Notes: a model not told the origin generated them from the sequence alone. A DNA stretch of 55,934 nucleotides from a candidate division TA06 bacterium (GCA_016208585.1 JACQXR010000034.1:1-55934); one strand, 5' to 3'; positions 7,872 to 17,194 are shown, counted from the first letter of the stretch. A program made the numbers and translations.

Positions 7872-8138
7872 TTGTTACAGAACGTTCCCAATCCGTTTAG
7901 CCAATCAACAATTATCAAATATCAATTATCGCCGGCCGGGCGAGTAAGCCTTAAAGTGTATAACATAGCCGGGCAGGTAGTGCGCGTATTAGGGGACAGG
8001 GTTCAGGGGGCAGGAGAATACAGCATCAAGTGAGACGGCAGAGACGACACTGGAAACAGGGTTTCCAATGGAATATATATTTATCAACTTAAAACAGGAG
8101 GAAGAAGCATGGTAAAGAAGATGACATTCCTTCGATAA
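7872..8138 (+). pseudogene. Orphan T9SS C-terminal sorting-domain remnant
   Basis: One frame encodes a typical type A sorting domain: LQNVPNPF, KVYNIAGQVVR, then DGRDDTGNRVSNGIYIYQL and a final MVKKM. This matches the C-termini of the C25 and M6 proteases in this window. The expected tryptophan before DGRD is a TGA stop (8031-8033). Nothing protease-like lies upstream, only stops and the heptamer array. It is therefore the 3' end of a lost secreted protein, or a shuffled domain fragment. Confidence 0.8.
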
Positions 8139-8283
8139 ACACTTCGACGGGTTCGGCAAGCCTGCCCTGAGTATAACCGAAGGGCTCACCGCAAGCCTAA
8201 CTCAGTGTATCGCTCAGGACAAGTGCTGCGGTAGTAAAATCAACCGAAAAACTAAATTATTATCGTTCCGTCACTAATTTTTT

Positions 8284-8322
8284 TAAACGGGGACTGTACG
8301 AAAGAGTGTAGCCCCGTTTTTA
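8284..8322 (+). terminator. Intrinsic terminator
   Basis: AAACGGGG (8285-8292) pairs with CCCCGTTTT (8312-8320), followed by more T. The A-rich left arm means it could also work on the other strand. It insulates the decayed region from the DUF218 gene. Confidence 0.75.
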
Positions 8323-8323
8323 T

Positions 8324-8352
8324 TTGCTTTTCCTGCTAAAATGTGATATTAT
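8324..8352 (+). promoter_or_regulatory. Sigma70-type promoter of the DUF218-dedA genes
   Basis: TTGCTT (8324-8329), 17 bases, TATTAT (8347-8352). The predicted start near 8359 gives a leader of about 50 bases before the ATG at 8411. Confidence 0.6.
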
Positions 8353-8410
8353 AACATACCATCTGGTTTGTAGTTACCAGTAACAATTGAAATATTTCTT
8401 AAAGTAATAA

Positions 8411-9187
8411 ATGCACTGGATCCTATTCCTTTCTAAAAAAATATTAAGCTATCTGCTTAATCCGTTGACCATCATCTTAATATTACTGGCTTTTAGCGCT
8501 TTTCTGCTGTGGCAAAAGAAACATAAAAAGGCCGGTTTGTATCTCTTATTGCTGGGCTTGGTCGCTTTTATCTTTGCCAGTTACGGATTCATCGGAAACA
8601 GCCTGCTAAAGGGGTTGGAAAACAGGTATCCGCCGCTGCTGGATGTTTCCCAGGCTACCAGGGCCAAGTGGGTGGTGGTGCTAGGGGCGAGCATGACCAG
8701 CGACCCGAAAATTCCTTTGACTTCGCAGTTAAGCGAAGGCTCGGTCATTCGCGCCATAGAGGGGATCAGGATCTGGCGCCAGATGAAGGGCTCAAGACTT
8801 ATTTTCTCCGGGGGCGCGGTCTTCCATGCCCAGTCCGAGGCCTATGGCATGGCCAGGTTGGCCCGGCAGTTGGGAGTACCGGATTCGGGGCTGCTCAGGG
8901 AAGATAAATCATTGGATACCGACGACCAGGCCCGATTGATTAAAGAAATAGTTAAAGGGGATACAATAATCCTGGTCACCTCGGCCGCCCACATGCTGCG
9001 CTCGGTATCTTTGTTCAAAAAGCAGGGGGTGGCATTGATCCCGGCGCCCACCCATTTTTTGATCAAGGACGCGCCAAAATTCAAACCTAACCGGTTGTTT
9101 CCCAATTCCGGCAACATCCAAGCGGCCGAGACCCTGTTCCACGAATACCTGGGCCTGGCCTGGTCTAAACTCAGAGGAAGGATATGA
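8411..9187 (+). CDS. YdcF/ElyC-type DUF218 membrane protein
   Basis: A 258-residue inner-membrane protein with two N-terminal transmembrane helices (about 10-30 and 38-60) and a DUF218 domain: VVLGASM, a long helix ending GSRLIFSGGAVF, then EAYGMARLA and VTSAAHMLRSVSLF. Members such as ElyC and SanA affect cell-envelope carrier-lipid homeostasis or barrier function; the exact role here is unknown. The gene ends inside the start of the DedA gene (ATGA overlap), suggesting joint membrane functions. Confidence 0.88.
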   Translation: MHWILFLSKKILSYLLNPLTIILILLAFSAFLLWQKKHKKAGLYLLLLGLVAFIFASYGFIGNSLLKGLENRYPPLLDVSQATRAKWVVVLGASMTSDPKIPLTSQLSEGSVIRAIEGIRIWRQMKGSRLIFSGGAVFHAQSEAYGMARLARQLGVPDSGLLREDKSLDTDDQARLIKEIVKGDTIILVTSAAHMLRSVSLFKKQGVALIPAPTHFLIKDAPKFKPNRLFPNSGNIQAAETLFHEYLGLAWSKLRGRI

Positions 9188-9837
9188 TCTTAAGGCTCAT
9201 AGATATTTTCATTCACTTGGATAAATACCTGACCGTCATCATCCAGAACTACGGGACCTGGACCTATCTGATGCTTTTCGCCGTCATCTTCTGCGAGACC
9301 GGGCTGGTGGTGCTGCCGTTCCTGCCGGGAGATTCCCTGATCTTCGCCGCCGGGACGTTGGCCGCGCTGGGAGCCCTGGACATCAAGTGGCTGATCATCC
9401 TGATGTGTTTGGCGGCGGTGGCCGGCGACACCGTCAACTATTGGATAGGCTACTGGGTGGGGCCGAAGATCTTTCAGAAGGAAAACGTCAAGTTCCTGAA
9501 TAAAAAACATTTGATGGAGGCCCACGCCTTCTACGAGAAATACGGAGGGATCACCATCATCCTGGCCCGGTTCATGCCCTTCATCCGCACCTTTGCGCCC
9601 TTTGTGGCCGGAATCGGCACCATGTCCTATTGGCGCTTCATGAGCTACAATGTGGTCGGGGGCATAGCCTGGATCAACATCTTCGGGTGGATGGGCTATT
9701 ATTTCGGCAACCTACCGTACCTCAAAAAGAATTTCAGCCTGGTGATCATCGCCATCGTGGTGATCTCGGTGATGCCGGCGGTGATCGAGTATTTCAGGCG
9801 CGGGCAAAAAACAAAAAATAACAAAACAGACCTGTGA
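9184..9837 (+). CDS. DedA family membrane protein
   Basis: A 217-residue polytopic protein with the DedA signatures ETGLVVLPFLPGDSLIFAAG (about 39-58) and ARFMPFIRTFAPFVAG (about 121-136), including the acidic residue and conserved arginines. DedA proteins are implicated in lipid-carrier flipping and in membrane pH or drug tolerance. The start overlaps the preceding stop and GGAAGG lies just upstream. Co-expression with a DUF218 protein fits a joint role in undecaprenyl-phosphate cycling, which is inference. Confidence 0.95.
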   Translation: MILRLIDIFIHLDKYLTVIIQNYGTWTYLMLFAVIFCETGLVVLPFLPGDSLIFAAGTLAALGALDIKWLIILMCLAAVAGDTVNYWIGYWVGPKIFQKENVKFLNKKHLMEAHAFYEKYGGITIILARFMPFIRTFAPFVAGIGTMSYWRFMSYNVVGGIAWINIFGWMGYYFGNLPYLKKNFSLVIIAIVVISVMPAVIEYFRRGQKTKNNKTDL

Positions 9838-9933
9838 TATCAGCGCTCATCTCCATGCCTGTGCGTCTGCTTGTCTTGAAAAATATTTTTAGTTTAGGCC
9901 TAAATCTTCGCTCAAAAACCAACCTGGAAATAA

Positions 9934-11328
9934 ATGAATTATCCCATCGTAGCCATCATCGGACGCCCCAACGTGGGAAAGTCCACCCTGTTCAACCGGA
10001 TCCTTAAATCCAAGGCCGCCATCGTGGACGACATGCCCGGGGTGACCCGGGACCGCAATTACGCCATAGCCGACTGGAACGGGAAATATTTTTACCTGAT
10101 AGACACCGGCGGACTGGTCCCGAACACCAGGGACCGGATGGAGATTTCCATCAAGCACCAGGTGGAGACGGCGGTGGAAGAGGCCGACCTGCTGCTGTTC
10201 CTGGTGGACCGCAAGACAGGGTTGACCGACGCCGACACCCAGATAGCCAAGATGGTCCGCAGGCAGAAAAAGCCGTTCATACTGGCGGTCAACAAGGTGG
10301 ACAAGCTGAAGGACGAGGCCGAGTCCTATGAGTTCATGAAGCTAGGTCTGGGCGACCCTATCCTGATAGCGGCCGGACCGGGCCTGTCCATCGGCGACCT
10401 GCTGGACGAAGTGGTCAAGAATCTGCCGGAAAGGTCGGAGCCGGTCCTGGATAACCGGGCCATCAAGATGGCGGTGGTGGGCAAGCCCAATGTGGGGAAA
10501 TCCTCGCTGGTCAACGCCATCGTGGGCCGGGAGCGGGTGATTGTGGACGAAGTGCCGGGCACCACCAGGGATTCCATCGACACTATCTTCAACTGGAACG
10601 GCCAGGAATTCGTTTTGATAGACACCGCCGGTTTAAGGCGCAAGACCAGCGCCCACGAGGACGTGGAGTTCTATACCCGCCTGCGCACCGAACGGGCGGT
10701 GGAACGCTGCCAGGTGGGGGTGCTGGTGCTGGACGGCTCCCAGGGACTGTCCCATCTGGACACCACTTTGGTGGCCATGCTGGAGGACTCCAACAAGGCA
10801 CTGGTGGTGGTGATCAACAAATGGGACCTGATGCCGGCCGAGAACAAGGCTAATTACCTGGGATGGTTGAAAGGCCAGCTGGCCTTTGTCAACTTCGCCG
10901 AATACGTTTTTACCTCGGCCCTGAACAACGAAGGCGTGTTCAACCTGCTGCAGAAGATACTGAACGCCTATCATCACTGGAACAAGGTCTTTGAACCCGC
11001 GGTGGTGGTCCAAGCCTTTGAAGAGACCATCAAAAAACTGCACCCGCCGGCCGTGCGGGGCAAGGAGATCACCCTGTACTCCATCAGGCAGGAGGGCCAG
11101 GCCCCGCCCCGGTTTGCGATCGAGTGCAACATGCCGCATCTGATCCCCACCAATTATTTCAGATACCTCCAAAGCAGCCTGCACACCAGGCTGGCCATCA
11201 CCGGCACGCCCATCAGGCTGATGTTCCAAAAGTCCAAGGCGCCTTCGGGCTGGAAGAAGCGGCAGATGGTGGACTTCGGGAAACGGCCCAAGTTCCGGGC
11301 GGAGACGGAGGAGAACAAGGAGAGGTAA
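9934..11328 (+). CDS. der: GTPase Der (EngA)
   Basis: Double-GTPase ribosome assembly factor of 464 residues, the usual length. The first G domain has GRPNVGKS (10-17) and GVTRD, the second GKPNVGKS (183-190) and GTTRDS. NKxD motifs appear as NKVDK and NKWDL. The KH-like C-terminal domain follows and the end is basic. It acts on the 50S subunit during maturation. No strong Shine-Dalgarno is seen, only GGAAATAA before the ATG. Confidence 0.98.
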   Translation: MNYPIVAIIGRPNVGKSTLFNRILKSKAAIVDDMPGVTRDRNYAIADWNGKYFYLIDTGGLVPNTRDRMEISIKHQVETAVEEADLLLFLVDRKTGLTDADTQIAKMVRRQKKPFILAVNKVDKLKDEAESYEFMKLGLGDPILIAAGPGLSIGDLLDEVVKNLPERSEPVLDNRAIKMAVVGKPNVGKSSLVNAIVGRERVIVDEVPGTTRDSIDTIFNWNGQEFVLIDTAGLRRKTSAHEDVEFYTRLRTERAVERCQVGVLVLDGSQGLSHLDTTLVAMLEDSNKALVVVINKWDLMPAENKANYLGWLKGQLAFVNFAEYVFTSALNNEGVFNLLQKILNAYHHWNKVFEPAVVVQAFEETIKKLHPPAVRGKEITLYSIRQEGQAPPRFAIECNMPHLIPTNYFRYLQSSLHTRLAITGTPIRLMFQKSKAPSGWKKRQMVDFGKRPKFRAETEENKER

Positions 11329-11428
11329 ACCATTTTTCATTTTTAATAAGGAAACCAGGAATATCTCGAAAATTGGTAGCACGATTTGTAAATTTGTAGC
11401 ACGAATAAATCAGCAAAGCAAATAAGTC

Positions 11429-12085
11429 ATGTTATACCGAATACTATTCATCATAGGCGCTTACCTGGCCGGAGGAATACCCTTCGGTTACCTGGCCGGG
11501 AAAATACTAAAGGGCATCGACATCCGGGAGCACGGCAGCAAGAACGTGGGCGCCACCAATGTCATCAGAGTCATAGGCAAAGGCCCGGGCATAGCGGTTT
11601 ACCTGCTGGATGCCATAAAAGGCCTGCTTCCTGTTCTTTTGGCCAAACTGCTCTGGCCGGCCGAACTGCCCCAGCAGCAATGGTTCCACATTGCCGCCGC
11701 CCTGGCCGCCATCCTGGGGCATGTCTTCGCTCCGTATCTGAAATTCAAAGGCGGCAAGGGCGTGGCCCCGGCCTCCGGGGCCATGCTGGGGCTGGCGCCG
11801 CTGCCGCTGCTGGTCTCCCTGCTGGTCTTTGTCCTGGTCTTCGGCGCCACCCGCTATGTTTCGCTGGGCTCCATCTGTGCCTCGATCGTCTTTCCCATCG
11901 CGGTGGCCGTCCAGCAAATATTAGAAAATAAAAACCCACTAGTGCCGATGCTGGCGGTGGGCTGGATCTTAGTGCTGCTGATATTAGTGACCCACAAGGC
12001 CAACATCGTGCGGCTGCTGCAGGGCAAGGAGAACAGAATCTCCTTTAAAAAGAAACCAACGGGTAATGAAAACACTAAATTCTAA
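11429..12085 (+). CDS. plsY: Glycerol-3-phosphate acyltransferase PlsY
   Basis: Integral membrane acyltransferase using acyl-phosphate to make lysophosphatidic acid, the first step of phospholipid synthesis. Of 218 residues, with the three PlsY motifs: GGIPFGYLAGK (11-21), GSKNVGATNV (32-41), and KFKGGKGVAPASGAMLG in the third loop. About five hydrophobic helices are visible. It lies upstream of gpsA, which makes its substrate glycerol 3-phosphate, a common pairing. Confidence 0.97.
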   Translation: MLYRILFIIGAYLAGGIPFGYLAGKILKGIDIREHGSKNVGATNVIRVIGKGPGIAVYLLDAIKGLLPVLLAKLLWPAELPQQQWFHIAAALAAILGHVFAPYLKFKGGKGVAPASGAMLGLAPLPLLVSLLVFVLVFGATRYVSLGSICASIVFPIAVAVQQILENKNPLVPMLAVGWILVLLILVTHKANIVRLLQGKENRISFKKKPTGNENTKF

Positions 12086-12242
12086 TTACGAATTTCTAAA
12101 CAATTTCAAAATACAAAATTCTAAATGCAAAACGGCTCAAAGTATTTAGCTATTGGATATTGGTATTTGTCCCGCAATATCGGGATCCCGCCAAAGGCGG
12201 TGATTTAGTGTTTAGGATTTCGTATTTGGATATTTTACTTAT
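12086..12242. other. AT-rich spacer with small palindromes
   Basis: No gene. It contains AT-rich words repeated in inverted form at its two ends and a middle part with CCCG-CAATAT-CGGG and CCGCC-AAA-GGCGG hairpins. Likely decayed dispersed repeat material; no clear terminator or promoter. Confidence 0.4.
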
Positions 12243-13253
12243 ATGCTGACCAAGAGTAAGAATATTTGCGTACTGGGCGCAGGCAACTGGGGCACCACCC
12301 TGGCCGTTATACTGGCCGAGCAGGGCCACCGGGTCAGGCTTTGGGAATATCTGCCCCAGGCCGCGGAAGAAATTCAGCGGACCCGCCAGAACCGGCAGTT
12401 CTTGCCGGGGATAACCATTCCGGCCGGGGTCACCATCAGCTCCGACCTGGAGCACTCATTGCAGGGCGCCGGGATATGTTTCCTGGCGCTGCCCTCGCCT
12501 GTGCTCCGACCGGTCTGTCTTAAGGCATATCCGTTGATGCCTGCAAACACCGTAATAGTCAGCGCCATCAAAGGGCTGGAGGACAAGACCCATCTGCGGA
12601 TGTCCCAGGTCATTGTCCAGACATTAAAAGAGAAGACCGGCCGTCTGGTTGTGCTTTCCGGTCCCAATATTGCTTCGGAGATCGCCCGTCATCTGCCAGC
12701 CACCACCGTGGCTGTTTCGCACGATCCGGCGGCCGCCGAAGAGGCCCAGTCGGCCTTGATGTCACCTTATCTTAGAGTCTACACCGGCAGCGACGTGGTG
12801 GGGGCCGAGCTGGGCGGAAGCTTAAAGAACGTGATTGCCATCGCGGCCGGGATCATAGACGGTCTGGAACTGGGGGCCAACACCAAGGGAGCGCTTTTGA
12901 CCCGGGGCCTGGCCGAGATCACCCGGCTGGGAACAGCTTTGGGAGCCGATCCGGCCACTTTTGCCGGGCTAAGCGGGATGGGAGATTTGATCACCACCTG
13001 CTCCAGCCAGCACAGTCGCAATCACACCGTGGGGACCAGGATCGGCCGGGGGCAGAAGATAGATGACATCTTAAAGGAAATGGTGATGGTGGCCGAAGGG
13101 GTTAACACCGCCAAGGCCGCCTACGAACTGTCCCAAGAACATAAGATCAAAATGCCGATCACCGAACAGATGTACCTGGTGCTGTTCCAGGGAAAACCGC
13201 CCCGCCAGACGGTGGAGGCCCTGATGACCCGCGATCCCAAGTCCGAAAAATGA
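12243..13253 (+). CDS. gpsA: Glycerol-3-phosphate dehydrogenase [NAD(P)+]
   Basis: A 336-residue cytosolic enzyme reducing dihydroxyacetone phosphate to sn-glycerol 3-phosphate. Rossmann motif GAGNWGTTLA (10-19), the ISAIKG segment with a catalytic lysine, SGPNIASEIA, the second lysine in GSLKNVIAIA, and GANTKGALLTRG substrate-binding motif are all present. It supplies PlsY. The ATG is not preceded by a Shine-Dalgarno but by an AT-rich tract (ATATTTTAC), as also seen before leuS. Its stop overlaps the next start (ATGA). Confidence 0.97.
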   Translation: MLTKSKNICVLGAGNWGTTLAVILAEQGHRVRLWEYLPQAAEEIQRTRQNRQFLPGITIPAGVTISSDLEHSLQGAGICFLALPSPVLRPVCLKAYPLMPANTVIVSAIKGLEDKTHLRMSQVIVQTLKEKTGRLVVLSGPNIASEIARHLPATTVAVSHDPAAAEEAQSALMSPYLRVYTGSDVVGAELGGSLKNVIAIAAGIIDGLELGANTKGALLTRGLAEITRLGTALGADPATFAGLSGMGDLITTCSSQHSRNHTVGTRIGRGQKIDDILKEMVMVAEGVNTAKAAYELSQEHKIKMPITEQMYLVLFQGKPPRQTVEALMTRDPKSEK

Positions 13254-13967
13254 AGGGCGCAGAACTGATCCTGGAGCAAAATGGCCTGAACATCCTGAGT
13301 TTCGATATCCTGAACCGATATGCCATAAGACACGGGATGGTGGTAAAGTTGAATGGCCGGGACATAGACGAGGGGGCTGGTCTGCCAAAAACTGAATCCC
13401 GGAGGCCGTCTGGCGGTGACCCACCAGGTCCACGGCGATCAAATAGAAATCATCGGGCCGGAATATTCCGGATTCTATCCTCAAAAGATCGAGACTGACG
13501 GGCTGATGACCGCAGTTCCCGGGGTTGTGATCACTATCCATACCGCTGACTGCGTCCCAATATTTCTGGCGGACAAGGAAGCTAAGGCGGTATGTCTGAT
13601 CCATGCCGGATGGAAGGGCGCCGCCCTGGGCATCGCGCACAAAGGACTGCTACAGTTCATGTCCCGCTACGAGCTGAAACCGGGACGGATCGCGGTGGTG
13701 ATTGGCCCGGCCATCAAACAAAGTTGCTCTCAGGTCTCTTCCGGTGTGGCGGACAGGTTAGACCCCGAAGTTAAAATATCCGAGGGCGGGGGCAAGTGGC
13801 GGCTGGACCTTAGGTCTGAGAACCGGCGCCAGCTGATCAAAGCCGGACTTTCCGCGAATGACATTCACGTTTCGGAACTCTGCACTTTTTGCCAGAACAG
13901 CCTGCTTCACTCATACCGGAGAGAAAAAGAGCTTAAAGGCCAAATGATTTCTTTTATGGAGGCTTAG
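13250..13967 (+). CDS. YfiH-family purine nucleoside phosphorylase/laccase-like protein, frameshifted
   Basis: Multicopper polyphenol oxidase/adenosine phosphorylase family (YfiH, LACC1). The N-terminus is read from ATG 13250 and the remainder from the +1-related frame entered after about 13376. Removing one G from the G5 run at 13372-13376 joins them into DEGLVCQKLNPGG and onward to THQVHGD. Metal ligands are visible as QVHGD, HTADC, HAGWKG and the C-terminal CTFC. The start overlaps the gpsA stop. The shift may be an assembly or sequencing error, since the downstream part is intact, or a true mutation. Confidence 0.85.
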
Positions 13968-13970
13968 AAA

Positions 13971-14390
13971 ATGAGTGAGCAAACAGCACCGGCCACGGAA
14001 CAGCCGGCAATCAGGAACAGGCAGGAAAAACTCGACCGGATGAAGGTTTACCACAATATCCGTGAGGTCTCCCAGATTGCGGAATTGGAGCCCTATATCC
14101 TGCGGTTCTGGGAGAGCGAATTTACGGCGCTTAAGCCCAAGACCACCCGGGGCGGCCGCCGCCTGTACCAGGTGGACGACATTAAAATAGTTCTTCTGAT
14201 AAAAAAGCTTTTATACCAGGACGGATACACCATCGCCGGGGCCCGCAACCGGCTGAAGGAAATAAAGGAAAAGGAGCGGGACCAGCTGGAAATTCCCTTT
14301 AACCAGTGGCGCAGCCGGTCGGGACTTAAAAGCATTGCGGGGGAACTGCGGCAGGTGCTGGAGATATTATGCCGGAAGCAGCCGGTTTGA
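13971..14390 (+). CDS. MerR family transcriptional regulator
   Basis: A 139-residue protein with a winged helix-turn-helix of MerR type at about residues 25-95: YHNIREVSQIAELEPYILRF, then GGRRLYQVDDIKIVLLIKKL and GYTIAGARNRLKE. The effector domain is short and lacks the cysteine clusters of metal sensors. This form is common in Bacteroidota-type and delta-type bacteria as a small orphan regulator. It starts three bases after the yfiH stop, in the same operon. Target unknown. Confidence 0.92.
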   Translation: MSEQTAPATEQPAIRNRQEKLDRMKVYHNIREVSQIAELEPYILRFWESEFTALKPKTTRGGRRLYQVDDIKIVLLIKKLLYQDGYTIAGARNRLKEIKEKERDQLEIPFNQWRSRSGLKSIAGELRQVLEILCRKQPV

Positions 14391-14406
14391 AATTAATAAG
14401 TGAATG

Positions 14407-14428
14407 GCTATGGCCTTACGGCCATAGC
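14407..14428 (+). terminator. Hairpin after the MerR gene, probable terminator
   Basis: GCTATGGCC (14407-14415) and GGCCATAGC (14420-14428), loop TTAC, followed by ATCTTTG. The stem is perfect but the T tract is weak. A degenerate relative of its right half (CCCTTACGGACATAG) recurs near 14490. Confidence 0.5.
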
Positions 14429-14581
14429 ATCTTTGTCCTGATTTCAGATTTCGTCTGTCCTGCTTTGCAGAATTCACTATATCTACGCCCTTACGGACAT
14501 AGTATTACGTTGGTAGAATAAATAATTAGTTTCATAATTATTCACGGCATAAATTAGAAAATCATCAAAAAATATTTTACA

Positions 14582-17194
14582 ATGAACTTTTACGATCCAA
14601 AATCAATCGAGCCCAAGTGGCAGACTAAGTGGGAAGAGGAGAAGGTATTCAAGACCTCCGATTCCTCGGACAAGCCCAAATACTACGCTCTGGAGATGTT
14701 CCCGTACCCTTCAGGCTCCGGCCTGCACGTAGGCCATTTAAAGAACTATGTGCCAATGGATGCTTTCTGCCGCTACAAAAGCATGAAAGGCTTTAACGTG
14801 CTGCACCCCATGGGCTGGGACGCCTTCGGCCAGCCGGCCGAGAACGCGGCGGTTGCCGCCGGCCGTAATCCCCGGGAGATGGTGCCGGAATACGCCGCCA
14901 ATTACAAGAGAACGCTGAAGCTGGCCGGCTGCAGCTACGATTGGGACCGTGAATTCAGCTCCAGCCAGCCTGAGTTCTACCGCTGGACCCAGTGGTTTTT
15001 TCTGTTGCTGTACAAGAAAGGGCTGGCCTACCGGGCCACCGCGCCCATCAACTGGTGCCCCCAGTGCAAGACCGGGCTGGCCAACGAGGAAGTGCAAGAG
15101 GGCCGCTGCTGGCGCTGCGACAGCCTGGTGGAAAAGCGTCCGATGATGCAGTGGTTCTTCCGGATCACGGCCTACGCCGACCGACTGCTACAGGACTTGG
15201 ATTCCCTGGACTGGTCCGCTGGCATGAAGGAGATGCAGCGGGACTGGATCGGAAGGAGCGAGGGAGCCGAGGTCGAATTCAGAATTCAGAATTCAGAATT
15301 CAGAATTCAGGTCTTTACCACCAGGCCTGATACCTTGTTCGGCGCCACTTTCATGGTCCTGGCTCCCGAGCACCCACTGGTCAAGGACATCACCGCGCCC
15401 GGCAAAATGGCCGAGGTGGAGGCCTACATAAAAAAGGCCAAGTCCGAGACCGAGATGGACCGGCTGAACGCCGAGCGCGCCAAGACCGGAATATTCACCG
15501 GAGCCTACGCCGTCAATCCGGTAAACAATAAAGAGATCCCGGTGTGGATCGCCGATTACGTGATGATGGGATACGGCACCGGGGCCATCATGTGCGTGCC
15601 GGGCCACGACGCCAGGGATTTTGAGTTCGCCAGGAAGTTCAACCTTCCAATAATCCAGGTGGTCAGCAAGAACGGCAAGGCCTATGAACTGGCCAAGGCC
15701 AAGCCCGAGGAAGGCATAGCAGTCAATTCCGGCCAATACGACGGGCTGAAGACTTCTGAGTTCAAAATTTCCATCACCAAATGGCTGGAGGAACAGAATA
15801 TCGGGCATCATACGGTCAATTACCGGCTGCGCGACTGGTTGATCTCCCGGCAACGCTATTGGGGCGCGCCGATCCCGATAGTCCATTGCCCCAAATGCGG
15901 AGAAGTGCCGGTGCCCGAAGAACAACTGCCGGTGACCCTGCCCGAGGTGGAGAACTACAAGCCCACCGGGACCGGGGAATCGCCTCTGGCGGCTATCCCG
16001 GAATTCGTAAATACCAAATGCCCCAAGTGCGGTACAGACGCCAAAAGGGAAACCGACACCATGGGCGGCTATGCCTGCTCATCCTGGTATTTTTTCCGGT
16101 TTGCCGACCCAAACAATGACCGGGAGTTTGCCAGTAAAGACAAGATGGCCTACTGGATGCCGGTTGACCTGTATGCCGGCGGCATAGAGCACGCCCGTTC
16201 CCACCTGCTGTATGCCAGGTTCTGGACCAAGGTGCTGTACGATGAAGGCTATATAGGCTTCCAGGAATCTTTCCGGATATTAAAGAACCAGGGTTCCCTG
16301 CTGGCTTATACCCCGGGAAGAAAGCCCAAAGGCAGCGATGGCGCCAACCCGGATGAAGGATCGGAAAAGATACTGGACTGGATCGTGCTCAAGCCCGAAG
16401 ACCTGGAGGGTTTTCCCAAGGACCAGATCGTCTGGCGCTGGGCCAGGATGTCCAAGTCCAAGGGTAATGTGGTCACCCCGGAGGAGATCGCCCATAAGTA
16501 CGGGGTGGACAGCCTGAGGATCTTTGAGATGTTCGTGGCCCCGTTCGAGGATGATGTCCAGTGGTCCGAAGAAAGCCTCAACGGTTCCTATCGCTTCCTG
16601 AACCGGACCTGGAAGTGGCTGGATGGGGCCCTGCAGCACTACCGGAAGGACTGGAGGGAGGCTTTGCCCGTTGAAACGACCGGGAGGGAGGCCCAGGTTC
16701 GCCGCAAGCTCCACCAGACAATCCGTAAAGTAGGCGGACATATCGATGGATTTCAATTTAACACGGCCATAGCGGCCTTAATGGAGCTTTTGAACGAGAT
16801 CTACGACTACTGGCAGCCGTCGGAGCAGGGTGGCAAGGGAAATGTCAATGAGTCCGTTTTATCCGAAATACTGGAAAACATGACGCTGATGCTGGCTCCT
16901 TTCGCCCCGCATATGGCCGAGGAGCTATGGGAGGCTATAGGAGGCAAAGGCACTATTTACAAGGCAAATTGGCCTATATTTGATGCTAACATTGCCAAAG
17001 ACAATGAGATAACCCTGGTAATTCAAGTCAATGGCAAAGTACGTGATAAAATGGTCATACCTGCCAATTCTAATGAAGATATCGTAAAGGCTAAAGCATT
17101 GGAAAATAAAAAAATAGAAGAATATATTAGAGACAAAACAATAGTTAAAGCATTAGTAATACAAGGCAAGCTAATAAATATAGTTGTCAAGTGA
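14582..17194 (+). CDS. leuS: Leucyl-tRNA synthetase
   Basis: Class I aminoacyl-tRNA synthetase of 870 residues, usual length. The HIGH-type motif is in PSGSGLHVGH (about 42-51), the KMSKS-type loop is MSKSKGN (623-629), and the editing domain has TTRPDTLFGAT and the GTGAIM-VPGHD segment. The zinc-binding CPQCKTG motif and paired CPKCG motifs are present. The start has no Shine-Dalgarno; ATATTTTAC precedes the ATG by two bases. Residues 232-243 come from a perfect heptamer microsatellite placed just before TTRPDT, in a normally variable surface loop. Confidence 0.98.
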   Translation: MNFYDPKSIEPKWQTKWEEEKVFKTSDSSDKPKYYALEMFPYPSGSGLHVGHLKNYVPMDAFCRYKSMKGFNVLHPMGWDAFGQPAENAAVAAGRNPREMVPEYAANYKRTLKLAGCSYDWDREFSSSQPEFYRWTQWFFLLLYKKGLAYRATAPINWCPQCKTGLANEEVQEGRCWRCDSLVEKRPMMQWFFRITAYADRLLQDLDSLDWSAGMKEMQRDWIGRSEGAEVEFRIQNSEFRIQVFTTRPDTLFGATFMVLAPEHPLVKDITAPGKMAEVEAYIKKAKSETEMDRLNAERAKTGIFTGAYAVNPVNNKEIPVWIADYVMMGYGTGAIMCVPGHDARDFEFARKFNLPIIQVVSKNGKAYELAKAKPEEGIAVNSGQYDGLKTSEFKISITKWLEEQNIGHHTVNYRLRDWLISRQRYWGAPIPIVHCPKCGEVPVPEEQLPVTLPEVENYKPTGTGESPLAAIPEFVNTKCPKCGTDAKRETDTMGGYACSSWYFFRFADPNNDREFASKDKMAYWMPVDLYAGGIEHARSHLLYARFWTKVLYDEGYIGFQESFRILKNQGSLLAYTPGRKPKGSDGANPDEGSEKILDWIVLKPEDLEGFPKDQIVWRWARMSKSKGNVVTPEEIAHKYGVDSLRIFEMFVAPFEDDVQWSEESLNGSYRFLNRTWKWLDGALQHYRKDWREALPVETTGREAQVRRKLHQTIRKVGGHIDGFQFNTAIAALMELLNEIYDYWQPSEQGGKGNVNESVLSEILENMTLMLAPFAPHMAEELWEAIGGKGTIYKANWPIFDANIAKDNEITLVIQVNGKVRDKMVIPANSNEDIVKAKALENKKIEEYIRDKTIVKALVIQGKLINIVVK
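15275..15310. repeat. (GAATTCA)5 microsatellite inside leuS
   Basis: Five perfect copies of a 7-bp unit plus one base (15275-15310). It encodes EFRIQNSEFRIQ in the editing-domain entry loop. The unit length is not a multiple of three, so gain or loss of one copy would shift the frame. Confidence 0.97.

Noticed and set aside
8031-8033. TGA read as tryptophan
   Set aside because: TGA ends intact genes here (leuS, the PorV-like gene, gpsA), and other genes use TGG for Trp, so this is a nonsense change in a remnant.
11329-11428. Direct repeat TTGTAGCACGAA-like before plsY as an operator
   Set aside because: Two imperfect copies in AT-rich DNA without symmetry or a promoter match; too weak to call.
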